Below are positions 21,327 to 33,500 of a DNA stretch of 58,019 bases, one piece after another. The DNA is taken from NCBI GenBank assembly GCA_946493085.1, contig CAMMAC010000008.1, positions 1 to 58,019 on the forward strand. Direction: 5' to 3'. The notes below the pieces were generated by a model. It ran no database searches, was not told the origin of the DNA, and worked only from the letters and a program-made list of their open reading frames with translations. This DNA is from an uncultured Clostridiaceae bacterium. GTDB lineage: Bacteria; Bacillota; Clostridia; TANB77; CAG-508. Numbering within the stretch: the first letter of the stretch is position 1; every line of letters begins with the position of its first letter. The translations under genes and the position numbers were made by a program.

Positions 21327-23453
21327 TTGGGACATCAATCGAACAATCAAACGAAGATACGCTATAACATTTTATCTGCAGTGGTCTATATCATAGGAAT
21401 TGTACTATTATTGCAATTATTTAATTTGCAGATTGTAAATGGAGAAGCTTATAGAGAAGAATCTAATACAAGATTAACAAGAGAAACTACCTTAAAAGCG
21501 GCAAGAGGTAATATATTAGACCAATCAGGCAATAAATTAGCTACCACAACAACAGGTACCAGTTTAGAATTATATAAAAGTAAAGTAGATACACAAACCT
21601 TAAATCAAACCTTGTTAAAAATTGCCCAAGTATTAGAACAAAATGGAGATACTTACATAGACAATTTGCCAATTCAAGTAGAGCCATATCAGTTTACCAT
21701 ATCAGAAGAAGAGGCAAAAACTTGGAAACAAGAAAATGAGATAGACGAAAACAAAACCGCAGAAGAATGTTTTGCCATCTTAAAAGAAAAATACGAAATT
21801 ACAAATGAAAATATACAAGAAGCGAGAAAAATTATGACACTTCGTTATTCTATTAATCAAGCAGGATATAGTAGTACAAAAGCAGTAGAAATAGCAAGTA
21901 ATATTAGTGAGCAAAGTTTAGCCCAATTTAGTGAACAAAGTGCAGAATTTGCGGGAATTAATTTAGGTATAACGCCGATTCGTACCTATCCATCTGGCTC
22001 TCTTGCTTCTCATATTCTAGGTTATGTATCCAGAATTTCATCAGATGAGTTAAAGGGAAATGAAGATAGATATAACGCAAATGACATCATAGGAAAGACA
22101 GGAATAGAATATATTTTTGAGCCATATTTAAAGGGAACAGACGGAGTAAAGCAAATTGATATGGACGTAAATGGAACTGTAACAGGAGAATATGTTTCTA
22201 AAGAAGCGGTAGCAGGATGCGATATAGCACTTACCATTGATGCAAATCTACAACAAGTAACAGAAAATGCTTTAAAAACAAGTATACAATCTATAGCACA
22301 AGAAGATAACGTTTCCGTAACAGGAGGTTCTGCTGTAGTAATGAATGTGAAAACAGGAGAAGTACTTGCATTAGCAAGTTATCCAGATTTTGACCCAAAT
22401 GATTTTACACCAAGTATTAGTACAGAAAAATGGAATTATTATACTTCAGAAGAAACATCAGAGTATGCAAGAAATCATCCTTTCGTAAATAGAGCCATAT
22501 CTTCTCCTTCTTCACCAGGTTCTACTTATAAAATGGTAACTGCAATTGCAGGATTAGAGACAGGAGCTATTACCACAACAGAAAGAATTAATGATGTGGG
22601 GATTTATCGTTTTTCATCAGATTATAATCCAAAATGTTGGATTTACCAATCTTATGGAAGAGGACATGGATATTTGAATGTAACTGGGGCTATTGTACAT
22701 TCTTGTAACTATTTCTTCTATGAAGTAGGCAATAGAGTAGGTATCGAAAATCTTGCCAAATATACAAGAGCATTAGGATTAGGTAAAAAAACAGGAATAG
22801 AGCTATTAGGAGAAAGAGCTGGTTATGTAGCTTCGCCAGAAACATCAAAATCTTTAGGGCAAACATGGAATGGAGGAGATATCTTATCTGCAGCAATAGG
22901 CCAAGGAAATAATAGTTTCACTCCAATACAAATGGCAAAATATACAAGTATGTTAGCAAATGGAGGACAAGATATTGATGTTACTATTATCAAATCTGTG
23001 ATAGATGCAGATGGAAACGAAGTATCCAAAGAAGAATTAGAAAGTTTCCTAAAAGAAAGATTAGGGATAGAAGAAGATACATCAGAAAAAATAACTTTTA
23101 ATCAAACAAATTTAAATGCTGTATTAGAAGGAATGAAAGGAGTTACTACAGAAGCAGGAGGAACAGCAAATTCTATATTCAGAAGCTTCAATATAGAAGT
23201 AGGAGGAAAAACAGGTTCTGCACAAACAGGACAAGTAGATAGTAATGGTAAGAAAATAACAAATGCATGGTTTGTTGGGTTTGCACCATTTGAAAATCCA
23301 GAAATAGCCATTGTGGTTATGATAGAAAATGGACAAAGTGGAAGTAATGCAGCAGTAACAGCAAGAGATATTATAGCAGAGTACTTTGGTATGAATGCCA
23401 ATAAAGTGACAGAAGACATGACAGCCATTCCAAGTGTACAAACAAATAATTAA
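21327..23453 (+). CDS. mrdA: Penicillin-binding protein 2 (transpeptidase)
   Basis: PBP dimerisation domain plus transpeptidase SPGSTYKMVTAIAGLE, KTGSAQTG; TTG start after gaaaggag. Confidence 0.9.
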   Translation: MGHQSNNQTKIRYNILSAVVYIIGIVLLLQLFNLQIVNGEAYREESNTRLTRETTLKAARGNILDQSGNKLATTTTGTSLELYKSKVDTQTLNQTLLKIAQVLEQNGDTYIDNLPIQVEPYQFTISEEEAKTWKQENEIDENKTAEECFAILKEKYEITNENIQEARKIMTLRYSINQAGYSSTKAVEIASNISEQSLAQFSEQSAEFAGINLGITPIRTYPSGSLASHILGYVSRISSDELKGNEDRYNANDIIGKTGIEYIFEPYLKGTDGVKQIDMDVNGTVTGEYVSKEAVAGCDIALTIDANLQQVTENALKTSIQSIAQEDNVSVTGGSAVVMNVKTGEVLALASYPDFDPNDFTPSISTEKWNYYTSEETSEYARNHPFVNRAISSPSSPGSTYKMVTAIAGLETGAITTTERINDVGIYRFSSDYNPKCWIYQSYGRGHGYLNVTGAIVHSCNYFFYEVGNRVGIENLAKYTRALGLGKKTGIELLGERAGYVASPETSKSLGQTWNGGDILSAAIGQGNNSFTPIQMAKYTSMLANGGQDIDVTIIKSVIDADGNEVSKEELESFLKERLGIEEDTSEKITFNQTNLNAVLEGMKGVTTEAGGTANSIFRSFNIEVGGKTGSAQTGQVDSNGKKITNAWFVGFAPFENPEIAIVVMIENGQSGSNAAVTARDIIAEYFGMNANKVTEDMTAIPSVQTNN

Positions 23454-23471
23454 AACAAAAGAAAAACGAAA

Positions 23472-23510
23472 GAAGAAAGCTAAACAAAAATAGATTGTTT
23501 AGCTTTCTCT
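23472..23510 (+). terminator. Rho-independent terminator
   Basis: agaaagctaaacaa...ttgtttagctttct. Confidence 0.8.
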
Positions 23511-23558
23511 AACCTAAAAAAGTGGCAAGATTTATATTAAGAAGGGAAGGATAGAAGG

Positions 23559-24179
23559 ATGAATAATTGTGTAACGGTTCAACTAAAAACAGACAAAATT
23601 ATCATAAAAATTAATGAAGAAGCAGAACAAAATGAGATTGTAGAGTGTTTAAAACAAAAAATGCCAGATTTAAAAAAATTATACCAAGAAGATACTACTC
23701 CTATTTATGTAGTAGGAAAAGTAATGAAAAATAAAGAAATGGATGAAATACAAGAGGTTATCAAAGAAGAAATTAATGTAAAAGTAGAATTTGAAAGTCC
23801 AAAAATGTTAGGATTACATGGCATTAAAAAAACATATAGTAAAGAAATAGGAACTTCAGAAACTATGTTTCATAAAGGAGCATTACGTTCTGGTCAAAAA
23901 ATAGAATTTGAAGGAAGTATCACCGTTTTAGGAGATGTCAATGATGGTGCAGAAGTAGTAGCAGGAGAAAATATAGTCATATTAGGAGATTTAAGAGGAC
24001 TAGCTCATGCTGGTGCAAAAGGAAATAAAGAAGCCTTTATTGCAGCTGGAGAAATACAATGCCCACAAATACGTATTTCTAATATTATTAAGGAACTAAA
24101 TTGGAGAGCGGAACAAGAACAAACACAAATATATAAGTACGCTTATGTAAATGAAGAAAATCAAATTGTATTAGAGTAA
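23559..24179 (+). CDS. minC: Septum site-determining protein MinC
   Basis: TMFHKGALRSGQKIEFEGSITVLGDVNDGAEVVAGENIVILGDLRGLAHAGAKGN. Confidence 0.93.
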   Translation: MNNCVTVQLKTDKIIIKINEEAEQNEIVECLKQKMPDLKKLYQEDTTPIYVVGKVMKNKEMDEIQEVIKEEINVKVEFESPKMLGLHGIKKTYSKEIGTSETMFHKGALRSGQKIEFEGSITVLGDVNDGAEVVAGENIVILGDLRGLAHAGAKGNKEAFIAAGEIQCPQIRISNIIKELNWRAEQEQTQIYKYAYVNEENQIVLE

Positions 24180-24189
24180 TGTATAAAAA

Positions 24190-24217
24190 ATGCCAAAAGG
24201 GCTAGGCCTTTTTGGCA
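24190..24217 (+). terminator. Hairpin terminator after minC
   Basis: tgccaaaagggctaggcctttttggca. Confidence 0.6.
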
Positions 24218-24240
24218 GATGTTCGCATTAATAAAAAGTA

Positions 24241-24648
24241 TTAACTAAGCAATAATAAAATAAGAGAAATAAATAGCGAAGGGTCTTTTACATCTTCTTT
24301 ATAAAGAAAAAAGAGAAGCATCAAAATTAAGATATCATCATAATACAAATGAATACCAAACAAATTAAAAAGAGGCGTATCTTCATCTTTTTCATTTTCT
24401 TTTGTGACAACACATTCCTTTTTATTATTTCCTTTCTTTTGCTCTTTTGCAGAATAACATCCTTTTACTTTCTCTGCACTTTCTCTTCCAAAAGGTAAGC
24501 ACGAGGAAGAAAAAGAGTTGTAAGCGGAACCTTTAGGGAAATACGGATTAGGAGGTTTAGGGGGTGGAGGAGTTATCGGCCTATAGGAAGGACCATTCCT
24601 TCTATAATTTGGATAGAACCTAGGAAAACCAAATGGAGATGCCATCAT
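24241..24648 (-). CDS. Hypothetical protein (proline-rich N-terminus)
   Basis: ORF with ATGA overlap to the upstream minus-strand gene. Confidence 0.6.
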   Translation of the reverse strand: MMASPFGFPRFYPNYRRNGPSYRPITPPPPKPPNPYFPKGSAYNSFSSSCLPFGRESAEKVKGCYSAKEQKKGNNKKECVVTKENEKDEDTPLFNLFGIHLYYDDILILMLLFFLYKEDVKDPSLFISLILLLLS

Positions 24649-25103
24649 TTCTTATCATCACCACCTGGCATGTTAAGACTTTCTAATACATCTGTCATAG
24701 CAAATAGCTGAACATATTGATCCACCTTTTCCTTTCTACTGGGCTTTAAGTAAGGTTTTAGAGAAAGAAGCAAATTGGAGCGAGGATCATTTTTTTTACG
24801 GTTCAATTTATCCATAATATTTTTCATTTTCATAATTGTTCCCATGTCGATATTGCCAAAGGGGTTAGCCCCTTCGGTAGATTCTTGCGAAGAATTATTT
24901 TCTTGAAACAAAGTATCCGTAGCATTTTCTCCGGTTGTATTAGAAGAAGTAGAGGTATGAGGAGCATCCTGAGAAGAATGATTGACAGAAGCATTAGAAT
25001 TTATGATATTCTGAAGCATAGATTTCATGTTTTCAGGCATTTCCTTTCCGTTCATCATTTTATTTAAATTCTGCATCATTTCAGACATATTTCCTTCATT
25101 CAT
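24645..25103 (-). CDS. Hypothetical protein
   Basis: ORF with RBS (gaggtgat); operon with the 24241-24648 ORF. Confidence 0.65.
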   Translation of the reverse strand: MNEGNMSEMMQNLNKMMNGKEMPENMKSMLQNIINSNASVNHSSQDAPHTSTSSNTTGENATDTLFQENNSSQESTEGANPFGNIDMGTIMKMKNIMDKLNRKKNDPRSNLLLSLKPYLKPSRKEKVDQYVQLFAMTDVLESLNMPGGDDKK

Positions 25104-25425
25104 ACTATCACCTCATTACTAATACATATGTAAAAGAAATAGGCATATGTATTAAAATTATCTATCTTATTGTATGCAAAAAAAGAAAAAGTGTGATGAA
25201 AAAAATTGTAATAAAAATTTAATATAAGAAAGCAAAATAAAGTATCCGTAAACTAGAAAACAAGAATGAAAAAAATAGGAAAGAAAAAGAGGTTGAAAAG
25301 TATAAAATAATGTGTAAAAATGTAGAAAATAGTATCATAAGCTCAGTATCTTTTCATAAAGTAGAAGAATAAAGAAATTGGAAAGTTATTCTACATAAAA
25401 AGTTTAATAAAATAGACGAAAAACA

Positions 25426-25454
25426 TTGAAAAAGCTTGAAAAATAGAGTATAAT
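25426..25454 (+). promoter_or_regulatory. Sigma-A type promoter for the surface-protein operon
   Basis: TTGAAA, 17-nt spacer, TATAAT. Confidence 0.6.
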
Positions 25455-25498
25455 AAACTAGAGATAATTATGAAAAAAATAGAGGAGGAACAGTTTCT

Positions 25499-28400
25499 AT
25501 GTACAAAATGAGAGAAAAAATAATTGCAAGCATGTTAGCTTCTATCCTATTATTGGCCAATGTAGTAACAATAGGTATCTATGGAAGTGTGTACGCGTCA
25601 GCAGAAGATTTAGAAAATCAAACCACACAAACCAATCATGCAAACGTAGAATTTGATACCTATTTTTTAAGTGGAGAACAACAAACCCATGAACTAGTAG
25701 CTGATATAGCACAAAGTAATAGCATTTATGCAAAAGTAACAGTGAAAGAAGCAGGATATTTAAAAAATGCTAAAATTACTTTCCAAAATGCACAGGAAGG
25801 AGAAGCAAACCTTAGCCTTGGAGAGCCAGTAGAGGAAAATAATTCTGTACAAAAGGTAGAAAATAATGAAGTTACTTTCAATCAAATAGCAAAGGGAAAC
25901 GAAGTAACCGTTGCCTTGCCAATTAGTTTTGCACAAGAAGAGAAAATAAGCCTAGATAAGTGGAATATGCAAAATAAAGCAGTACTTACAGGTACTTATG
26001 TAGATGGAGAAGGTAACGAAAAACAGATAGAAAAAGAAATTCTATTTCAGCTAGGATGGACAGCAGAAAAGCAAGCAAATATCACACAAAATGTTACAAA
26101 ATATGTACCATACCATATTAACGAAGAAAGTGGAGTGATATTACAAACAACTATCCAGGCAAATCTTAAAGATAATGCATTGCCAGTGCAAGAAACCAAA
26201 ATAGAGATAAATGTTCCAAAACTAGCAGGGATAAATCCAAAAGAAGTGATTGTAGTAGCAAATAGTACCAATGCAACAAATGGAGAAGAAACAGCCCAAA
26301 GCTTTTCTCAAGAAAATTATACATACGACGAAGAAAATCAACTATTAACCATTCATGTAAAAAATGAAGTAAACGAAGAAGGCAAAATTTCTTGGAAAAA
26401 GAATGTGATAGATGAATATCTAGTAAGTTACATTTATCCAGAAGAAGTACTAAGTGCTATTCAAGAAACAGGAACAACCGTAGATTTATCTGCAAAAGCA
26501 GATATGACTGTTTATGCACAAACAAACGAAACCGTAACGGCACAAACCCAAGCACAAGTAGAACTAAAAGACCAAATTGGAGAAATCGTTAGCTTTGAAG
26601 TAAAAACAGATAGAGATGCTATGAGCAAAGCCTATTTGTATGCGAACACAGAAATACCATATACAGAAACCATAGAAGCAAATATTGGACTGGCATCATT
26701 AACAGATAAGATAATACTTACACAAAATCCAGATGCATTTTTACTAGAAGGAAATAGCTATTCCACAACAGTAGATGGTGTAGGATATGTCTATAATAAA
26801 GCAGTAAAAGTATCACAAGGACAATTTGAAAAAATATTAGGACAAGAAGGAAAAATAGAGATTTATGCAGGACAAACATTACTTGCATGCATAGATAAGC
26901 AAATGCAAGCAGATGAGCAGGGAAATTATGTGGTAGATTTAAGTGAATATAATCTATCTACCATAACGATACAAACAAGTAAACCAGTGACAGAAGGAAA
27001 ATTAGAAATTATATTGGATAAAGCAATTAAAGCAGATATTCCATATAATGATGCACAAATCAATAGTTTTGCACAATATCAAGTTTCTAATATCGTGCAA
27101 GCCTACAGTGGAGACACAAAATTTATAGAACAAACAGTAAGCAAAACTATAACTTTAACAGAACCACAAACTACAGCAGAACTTGTTTTAAATAATACAA
27201 ATCTATCTACTGTAGTTACAAACCAAAATGTAGAATTAAAGGCTATTTTAAAAACGGATTCTACAGACACGAAACTATTTCAAAATCCTACCATTACAAT
27301 AAAACTACCAAGTTACATTGAAAAAATAGAAGTAAGAGAGGTAAAACTTTTATTTGATGACGAGTTACAAATTACAGGGGCAAATTTAATAAACAATAGT
27401 GACGGAACAAAATCCATTGTTATTACAACGAAAGGAACACAAACAAAGTATAGTATTGGAGCTGTATCAGGAGGAGCTAATATTATCATTACAGCCGATA
27501 TTACAGTGAACAAATTAACGCCAAATACACAATCTAGCATCACAATGGAATACACAAACGAAAATGTAATCACAAGAACAAGAAGCAGTGCCCCAGAAGT
27601 AAAACAAACAGAAACACCAATTACTTTCGTAGCACCAACAGGAGTAGTTACAACAAACAGTATTTCTAATTATGCAGAAGGTGCAGAAACATTAACATCT
27701 ATTAGTGGAGAAGAACAAACAGGAGTAATAGAAACAGTAGCGCCAGCAAGAAATGTAAACTATGAAATGAGTATTATTAATAATTATGGAAATAGTATAG
27801 AAAATGTTGTGGTATTAGGAAGACTACCATTTAAAGGAAATACGAACGCAGGAGGAACAACAAATTATGGAACAACCTTTGATATGGCATTACAAGGAGC
27901 AATGAATGTAAGTGGAATAGATAGTAGTGTTGTTACCATTTACTATTCAGAAAATGGAACAGCAACAAGAGATGTAAGTCTTGCAAGCAATGGATGGACA
28001 ACCAGTCCAAGTAATTATGCTACTATAAAATCCTATTTAATTGTATTAAATAACTATAGTATGAATACAGGAGAAAGCTTTAGCATTAGCTATACTGCAC
28101 AAATACCAGCAAACTTAAATCATAATGAAAGTGCTTACAGCAATTACATTGTATATTTTAACAACAATTTAGAAGCAGGAACAGTAGAAGATAGACAAGA
28201 AGCAGCTAAAATAGGAGTAACAACAGGAGCAGGTCCAGTATTAGAAGCACAAATGACTTCTAATATAGCCGAAAATGTAAAAGTATTAGAAGGAAATATT
28301 ATTAAATACACACTTACTGTAAGAAATACAGGTTCTCATACAGCCGAAAATGTAATAGCAACAGTGGAATTTCCAGCAGTGCTAAGCTATGTAGTAGAAG

Positions 28401-30577
28401 ATACAAACTCTAGCTTAGGCTACCAATATGCAGGAGAAAATACAGCTAGCTTAAATTTAGGAAATATAGCAGGAGGACAAAGTGTTACAAAGGAAATATG
28501 GGCAAAAGTAGAACAAATCTCTGTTTCAGACTTTTGTACAGATGAAACACACTATGTAACAGATGAAGCAGGAAATACATTTCATTCTGATGACTATACA
28601 CATGCAGATAGTGAATATACAGCAACTGTAAATATGACAGCAGTTATTTCTGCAGATAATTTAGCAAAACCAATTACTTCAACAGAAGTAAAAAATACAA
28701 TAACAAAAGCATATTTCTCTACTACAGTAACAGGAAAAACAACAGATGTTGCTTATGTGAAACCGGGTGCTAGTTATCAATATGAGCTAGAAGTAAGATC
28801 AACAGATAAACAAAAAAATAGAGAAAATGTAATAGTAAGATTAGTATTACCAGCAGAATTAAATTATGAAAGTTTCCAAGTAGAAGAATATAGTAGAGCA
28901 GAAAGAACCTATATAGATAAAACAGGAGAATGCCAAGCAGAATTTGATGCAAATACAAGAATATTAACCGTACATATAGGAAGTGTGGATGGCTATTATG
29001 GAAGAAGATTAAAAGTAAATACAACTGTAAATACTTTAGCATCAGATACTTATGAGCAAGAAATTCAAATAACAGGAAGTGTTGTGGCAGATAATACAAA
29101 TGAAGAAACATTACAAACTTTAACAGAAACAGTAAATCAATTAGGTGTGAAAGTAACACAAACTTCTAGCATACCAGAGAATACAAAGATAAATACAGAA
29201 GAAGATTTTAAATATATTTTTACAATAGAAAATCTTTCTAATATGTCCATTGATAATATCACTTTAACAGATTATCTTCCAGATGCTGTTCAATATGTAA
29301 ATGGAACAATTTCCTATTCTGATGGAACGAGTAGAAACTTTAGTACAAAGAATGGTGACGGAAATCCAGAAGTAAGCTTTAGTTTAGAGGGAAGTATGAC
29401 TGCAACTATAGAAATTAATGTAACAGCAAGTATTGTAGAGACAGATACAACTGTACAAAATAGAGCAACTTTAACGCAAGAAGAACTAGGAACTATAGAA
29501 ACAAATACAATAACACATATTATTGCTCAGTATACAGGACAAACAGGTGAAGAAATTCAAAATGAACCAAAAAGAATATCTGGACAAGTATGGATAGATG
29601 CTAACCAAAATGGAATAAGAGAGGAAGAAGAAGAACTTGTATCCAATGTACAAGTGATGTTACTAAATAATGCAACAGGTAACTTAGTAACAGATAGTAA
29701 TGGTTCAGCTATCATAAAAACAACAGATGAAAATGGTAGTTACACTTTTGAAAATATAGCAAGAGGCTCTTATACAGTCATCTTCTTATATGATTCCGCA
29801 AATTATAGTGCTACTTCTTATAGGGCAGAAAATGCAACAGAAGAAAATAATTCTGATGCAGTAGATAGTAGAATTACTTTAGATGGAGTAACTAGAGTGG
29901 CAGCAATTACAGAAGCAATTAATGTGGCCAATAATAATATTTACAATATAGACTTAGGTTTAGTAGATAACCCAAAATTTGATTTGAAACTAGATAAGGT
30001 GATTTCTAAAGTAACAGTACAAGATACAACAGGTACACAAGAATACGATTATGGGGATACTAAACTAGCCAAAAGAGACCTAGTAGGAAGAAGAATAGAA
30101 AATACAACATTGTTAATAGAGTACAAAATAACTGTAACCAATGAAGGAGCAGTAGATGGATATGTAAAGAAAATAGCAGATTACATACCAGCAGGACTAA
30201 GCTTTAATGCAGAATTAAATAGAGATTGGTATCAAACAGAAAATGGAACTATCTTAAATTCTAGTTTAGCAAATACAAAAATAGCAGCAGGAGAAAGTAA
30301 AGAAGTAACTTTGCTATTAACGATGAGAACAAGTGAAAGCAACTTAGGATTAATCAGTAATCAAGCAGAAATCTATGAGGCATATAACGATTTAGGACTA
30401 GAAGATGTAGATTCAACAGTAGCAAATAAAGCATCTAATGAAGATGATATGTCAAATGCAGATTTAGTAGTAACAGTAAAGACTGGTGAATATATCCTAT
30501 TTGGAGGACTAACTATATTAGTGGTAGCTATAATAGGAGTAGGAGCCTACTTTATAAAGAAAAAGGTATTAAGATAA
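25499..30577 (+). CDS. Giant surface protein with DUF11/SdrD-B-like repeats, C-terminal TM anchor
   Basis: Signal peptide; DUF11-like NTGSHTAENVIATVEFP..., SdrD-like GQVWIDANQNGIREEEEELVSNVQVMLLN; tail VTVKTGEYILFGGLTILVVAIIGVGAYFIKKKVLR. Confidence 0.88.
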   Translation: MYKMREKIIASMLASILLLANVVTIGIYGSVYASAEDLENQTTQTNHANVEFDTYFLSGEQQTHELVADIAQSNSIYAKVTVKEAGYLKNAKITFQNAQEGEANLSLGEPVEENNSVQKVENNEVTFNQIAKGNEVTVALPISFAQEEKISLDKWNMQNKAVLTGTYVDGEGNEKQIEKEILFQLGWTAEKQANITQNVTKYVPYHINEESGVILQTTIQANLKDNALPVQETKIEINVPKLAGINPKEVIVVANSTNATNGEETAQSFSQENYTYDEENQLLTIHVKNEVNEEGKISWKKNVIDEYLVSYIYPEEVLSAIQETGTTVDLSAKADMTVYAQTNETVTAQTQAQVELKDQIGEIVSFEVKTDRDAMSKAYLYANTEIPYTETIEANIGLASLTDKIILTQNPDAFLLEGNSYSTTVDGVGYVYNKAVKVSQGQFEKILGQEGKIEIYAGQTLLACIDKQMQADEQGNYVVDLSEYNLSTITIQTSKPVTEGKLEIILDKAIKADIPYNDAQINSFAQYQVSNIVQAYSGDTKFIEQTVSKTITLTEPQTTAELVLNNTNLSTVVTNQNVELKAILKTDSTDTKLFQNPTITIKLPSYIEKIEVREVKLLFDDELQITGANLINNSDGTKSIVITTKGTQTKYSIGAVSGGANIIITADITVNKLTPNTQSSITMEYTNENVITRTRSSAPEVKQTETPITFVAPTGVVTTNSISNYAEGAETLTSISGEEQTGVIETVAPARNVNYEMSIINNYGNSIENVVVLGRLPFKGNTNAGGTTNYGTTFDMALQGAMNVSGIDSSVVTIYYSENGTATRDVSLASNGWTTSPSNYATIKSYLIVLNNYSMNTGESFSISYTAQIPANLNHNESAYSNYIVYFNNNLEAGTVEDRQEAAKIGVTTGAGPVLEAQMTSNIAENVKVLEGNIIKYTLTVRNTGSHTAENVIATVEFPAVLSYVVEDTNSSLGYQYAGENTASLNLGNIAGGQSVTKEIWAKVEQISVSDFCTDETHYVTDEAGNTFHSDDYTHADSEYTATVNMTAVISADNLAKPITSTEVKNTITKAYFSTTVTGKTTDVAYVKPGASYQYELEVRSTDKQKNRENVIVRLVLPAELNYESFQVEEYSRAERTYIDKTGECQAEFDANTRILTVHIGSVDGYYGRRLKVNTTVNTLASDTYEQEIQITGSVVADNTNEETLQTLTETVNQLGVKVTQTSSIPENTKINTEEDFKYIFTIENLSNMSIDNITLTDYLPDAVQYVNGTISYSDGTSRNFSTKNGDGNPEVSFSLEGSMTATIEINVTASIVETDTTVQNRATLTQEELGTIETNTITHIIAQYTGQTGEEIQNEPKRISGQVWIDANQNGIREEEEELVSNVQVMLLNNATGNLVTDSNGSAIIKTTDENGSYTFENIARGSYTVIFLYDSANYSATSYRAENATEENNSDAVDSRITLDGVTRVAAITEAINVANNNIYNIDLGLVDNPKFDLKLDKVISKVTVQDTTGTQEYDYGDTKLAKRDLVGRRIENTTLLIEYKITVTNEGAVDGYVKKIADYIPAGLSFNAELNRDWYQTENGTILNSSLANTKIAAGESKEVTLLLTMRTSESNLGLISNQAEIYEAYNDLGLEDVDSTVANKASNEDDMSNADLVVTVKTGEYILFGGLTILVVAIIGVGAYFIKKKVLR

Positions 30578-30599
30578 AGGGAGAAGGTGAAGAGAAGAA

Positions 30600-33500
30600 A
30601 TGAAGAAAAGTATAAAGTGGTTAGCGAGTATAGGACTGATAACAGCAATGACAATAATGTTAAGTTTATTGTTTAGTAGTAAAGTATTTGCTTGGATGCC
30701 ATCACTACAATCTGGAAACCCGACTACAGGAATTTTTCCACAAGTATACTTGCAAAATAGAGCTATTGTATTGCCAGAAGAAAGATGGAGTTATCTAACA
30801 AAGCAATGGCAAGGAACTATTACAGGAGGAAATATCCTATGTGGAGACCAAGGAAAAGCTATCCGTTCAGGTCACTTTGATCCTACAATTTATTATGCTG
30901 AAGATGTTGGACCATTAACGGCTACATTTAATGAAGCAGTAAGTGCTGCCATGGACACCTATAAACATCAAGTAGAACAAATTTATGCATACAAAGATAA
31001 TGTATCTGTTATTGTAAGTGAAAGCCACAATTTGGACTCAAGATTCAATCGAAACGAGTTTGCTTTCTTGCTTTTGTTTTTTCAAGGAGAAGAATATGAT
31101 AGTGCAGCTAAAAATTTAGCACAAAAAATGATGGCTCAAATACAAGGGCAACTGGCAGGAGAAGAAAAACCAACAGATTATGAAAGTACAATTGATCCTG
31201 TTAATACCTATCATGATTGGAGTGGGGATCCAAATTTAGGTCCACAAGTAGGTGTTATGGAAACATCAGATGGTGCAGGAAATGGCTATGAAAAAGTATT
31301 AGAAAATGGAGAATATACATCAGATTCTGGTGGAGAACAAGCCCAAATTGCTTATGTACTATCTGTAATGGAAGACGTTTATGGAACAAGTGGATATACA
31401 AATGAATACACAGAAGAAGATATTCAAACAGCTTATTGGATGTTAGTAGACCCTAATGGAATAGAAAGCCTTCATAAATTAACAGCAAAAGGAAAAGAGT
31501 TATATCAAAAATCAATAGAGTATGCACAATTTTTGCAAGAAATAAGTGGAGGATATAAAATAGAAATAGATACAACAGATGCTCAAATTATTGCAAATCA
31601 AACTAATAAAGAATATATTGTAGGACCATTTGTTGCCAATTATCCAGATTATGAAGATATGTCATATATTAAATCTATGTATATTACAGCTGATAGCGGG
31701 ATGTTACTAGTAGATGAACAACATGACGAATTTGAAATTATATGCAAAGGAGCAGAAACTGAAGTACCAGGTTCTAATGGAATAAGCAAGATATATCCAA
31801 AAAGTGGAGAACCATTCTTTATCAAATTTTCGGCAGATAAATTAAATTATCCAGATAAAGTAGAATTACATGTGCAAGCAGAATATTTACAAAAATGTAG
31901 TGTAAATTATGAAATTTATGATTCTAAAATGAATGTGTATAGATATATTGGATATACAGATACTAGTGGGGAATATGCTATGTTACATGGAACTGTAACA
32001 TTAACAGCATATGTTACCTATCAACAACAAGAACAACAAGGAACCATACATCATCACGTAGAAGATCCAGATAGACCAGGACACTGTTCAGATGCCTGTT
32101 GGAATGAACCTAATATGGTATGGGTAACTCGTACTGCTACACACTCTATAACAGGAGATACATACCAGCCATACGTACAAATGGATGAAGATCCAGAAAC
32201 AACAGAAATAGCACAACCTTTGCCTTGTACAACAGGAGGATATAGACAATATCAAACAGTAGAAGCAACAGGAGGAGTAGTAGGAAAGCCACCAGTAGGT
32301 GAAGAAACACCACCAGGAAATCCACCAGATAATCCACCAACTATCTATTTAACCTTTGAATTAGGAGGAAAAGTATGGGTAGATAAAGACGGAGGAAAAG
32401 AAAGTATTGGAGATTCTCAATATGGTTCAGGAGATACTCCAATGAGCAATGTACCAGTATACCTATACAGACAAGATGGTACTTTAATTGCAACAACAAC
32501 TACAGATGGAAATGGAGATTACCTATTTACAGATTTAAATGCAATGTATAAGTACTATGTAAAATTCAGATATAATGCTCAATACTATGAACCAGTGGAG
32601 TATGTTAGCCCATATAATGGAAATTGGACTAATAACTCTAACGGTACAGATGTAAGGGATGAAAGATTAGCAATTAATGCAAGATTCCAAACGATTTCAG
32701 CTACACCTGATAACTATACTAGACCAGATGGAAGTTCTAATAGAACCTTTACACGAGACGAATTAGAAGCTGCAGGAGCAATAGATCAATTTGGTAATTT
32801 AACAGGTGGAAGTGGAGATCAAGGAGAATATGTAGTAGACTGTCAATTAGAATCTTTCACAGGAAATGGAAGTATAGACTTATATCCAGTAGAAGATATC
32901 TTCGTTATTGATTATGCTCAAAACCAATTAAGTAGAACGATTATCAATGCAACGCCAATCTATGAGAAGATATTACATATTAACCAAGGATATAAAGAAA
33001 GACAAGATGTAGACTTAGCATTAAAGAAAGACGTAGAGAAAGCAACCTTGGAGATTAATGGAAAAACACATGTGTACGAATATGACCAAAGAAGTGAAGC
33101 AAATGATCCAAACTATGATGGAACATTTGATGTCAGCGTCAGAATATCAGATGGATATTATAGTACAGAATACTCAAGAGAACTATATAAATCTGATTAT
33201 GCATATAAAGTAAGTCAATATGGAGAAAATTATGCAGAATATGGAAAAGACAAATCAGATGAGCTAAGAATATTTGTAACCTACAAATTAACAGTACGAA
33301 ATCAATCCATGAGTATACGAGGAAGAATTGATGAAATAGTAGATTACTTTGATGCAGACTATACCTTTGTACCAGAACGTTCTTATATTGAATGGAGCGA
33401 TGGAAGTACAAATAATAATCCAGATATATTCTCAGTAGGAAGTAGTAAATTAGGAAGTACCCCAGGAGATATTAGTGGATATAACAAAGTATATGTAACA

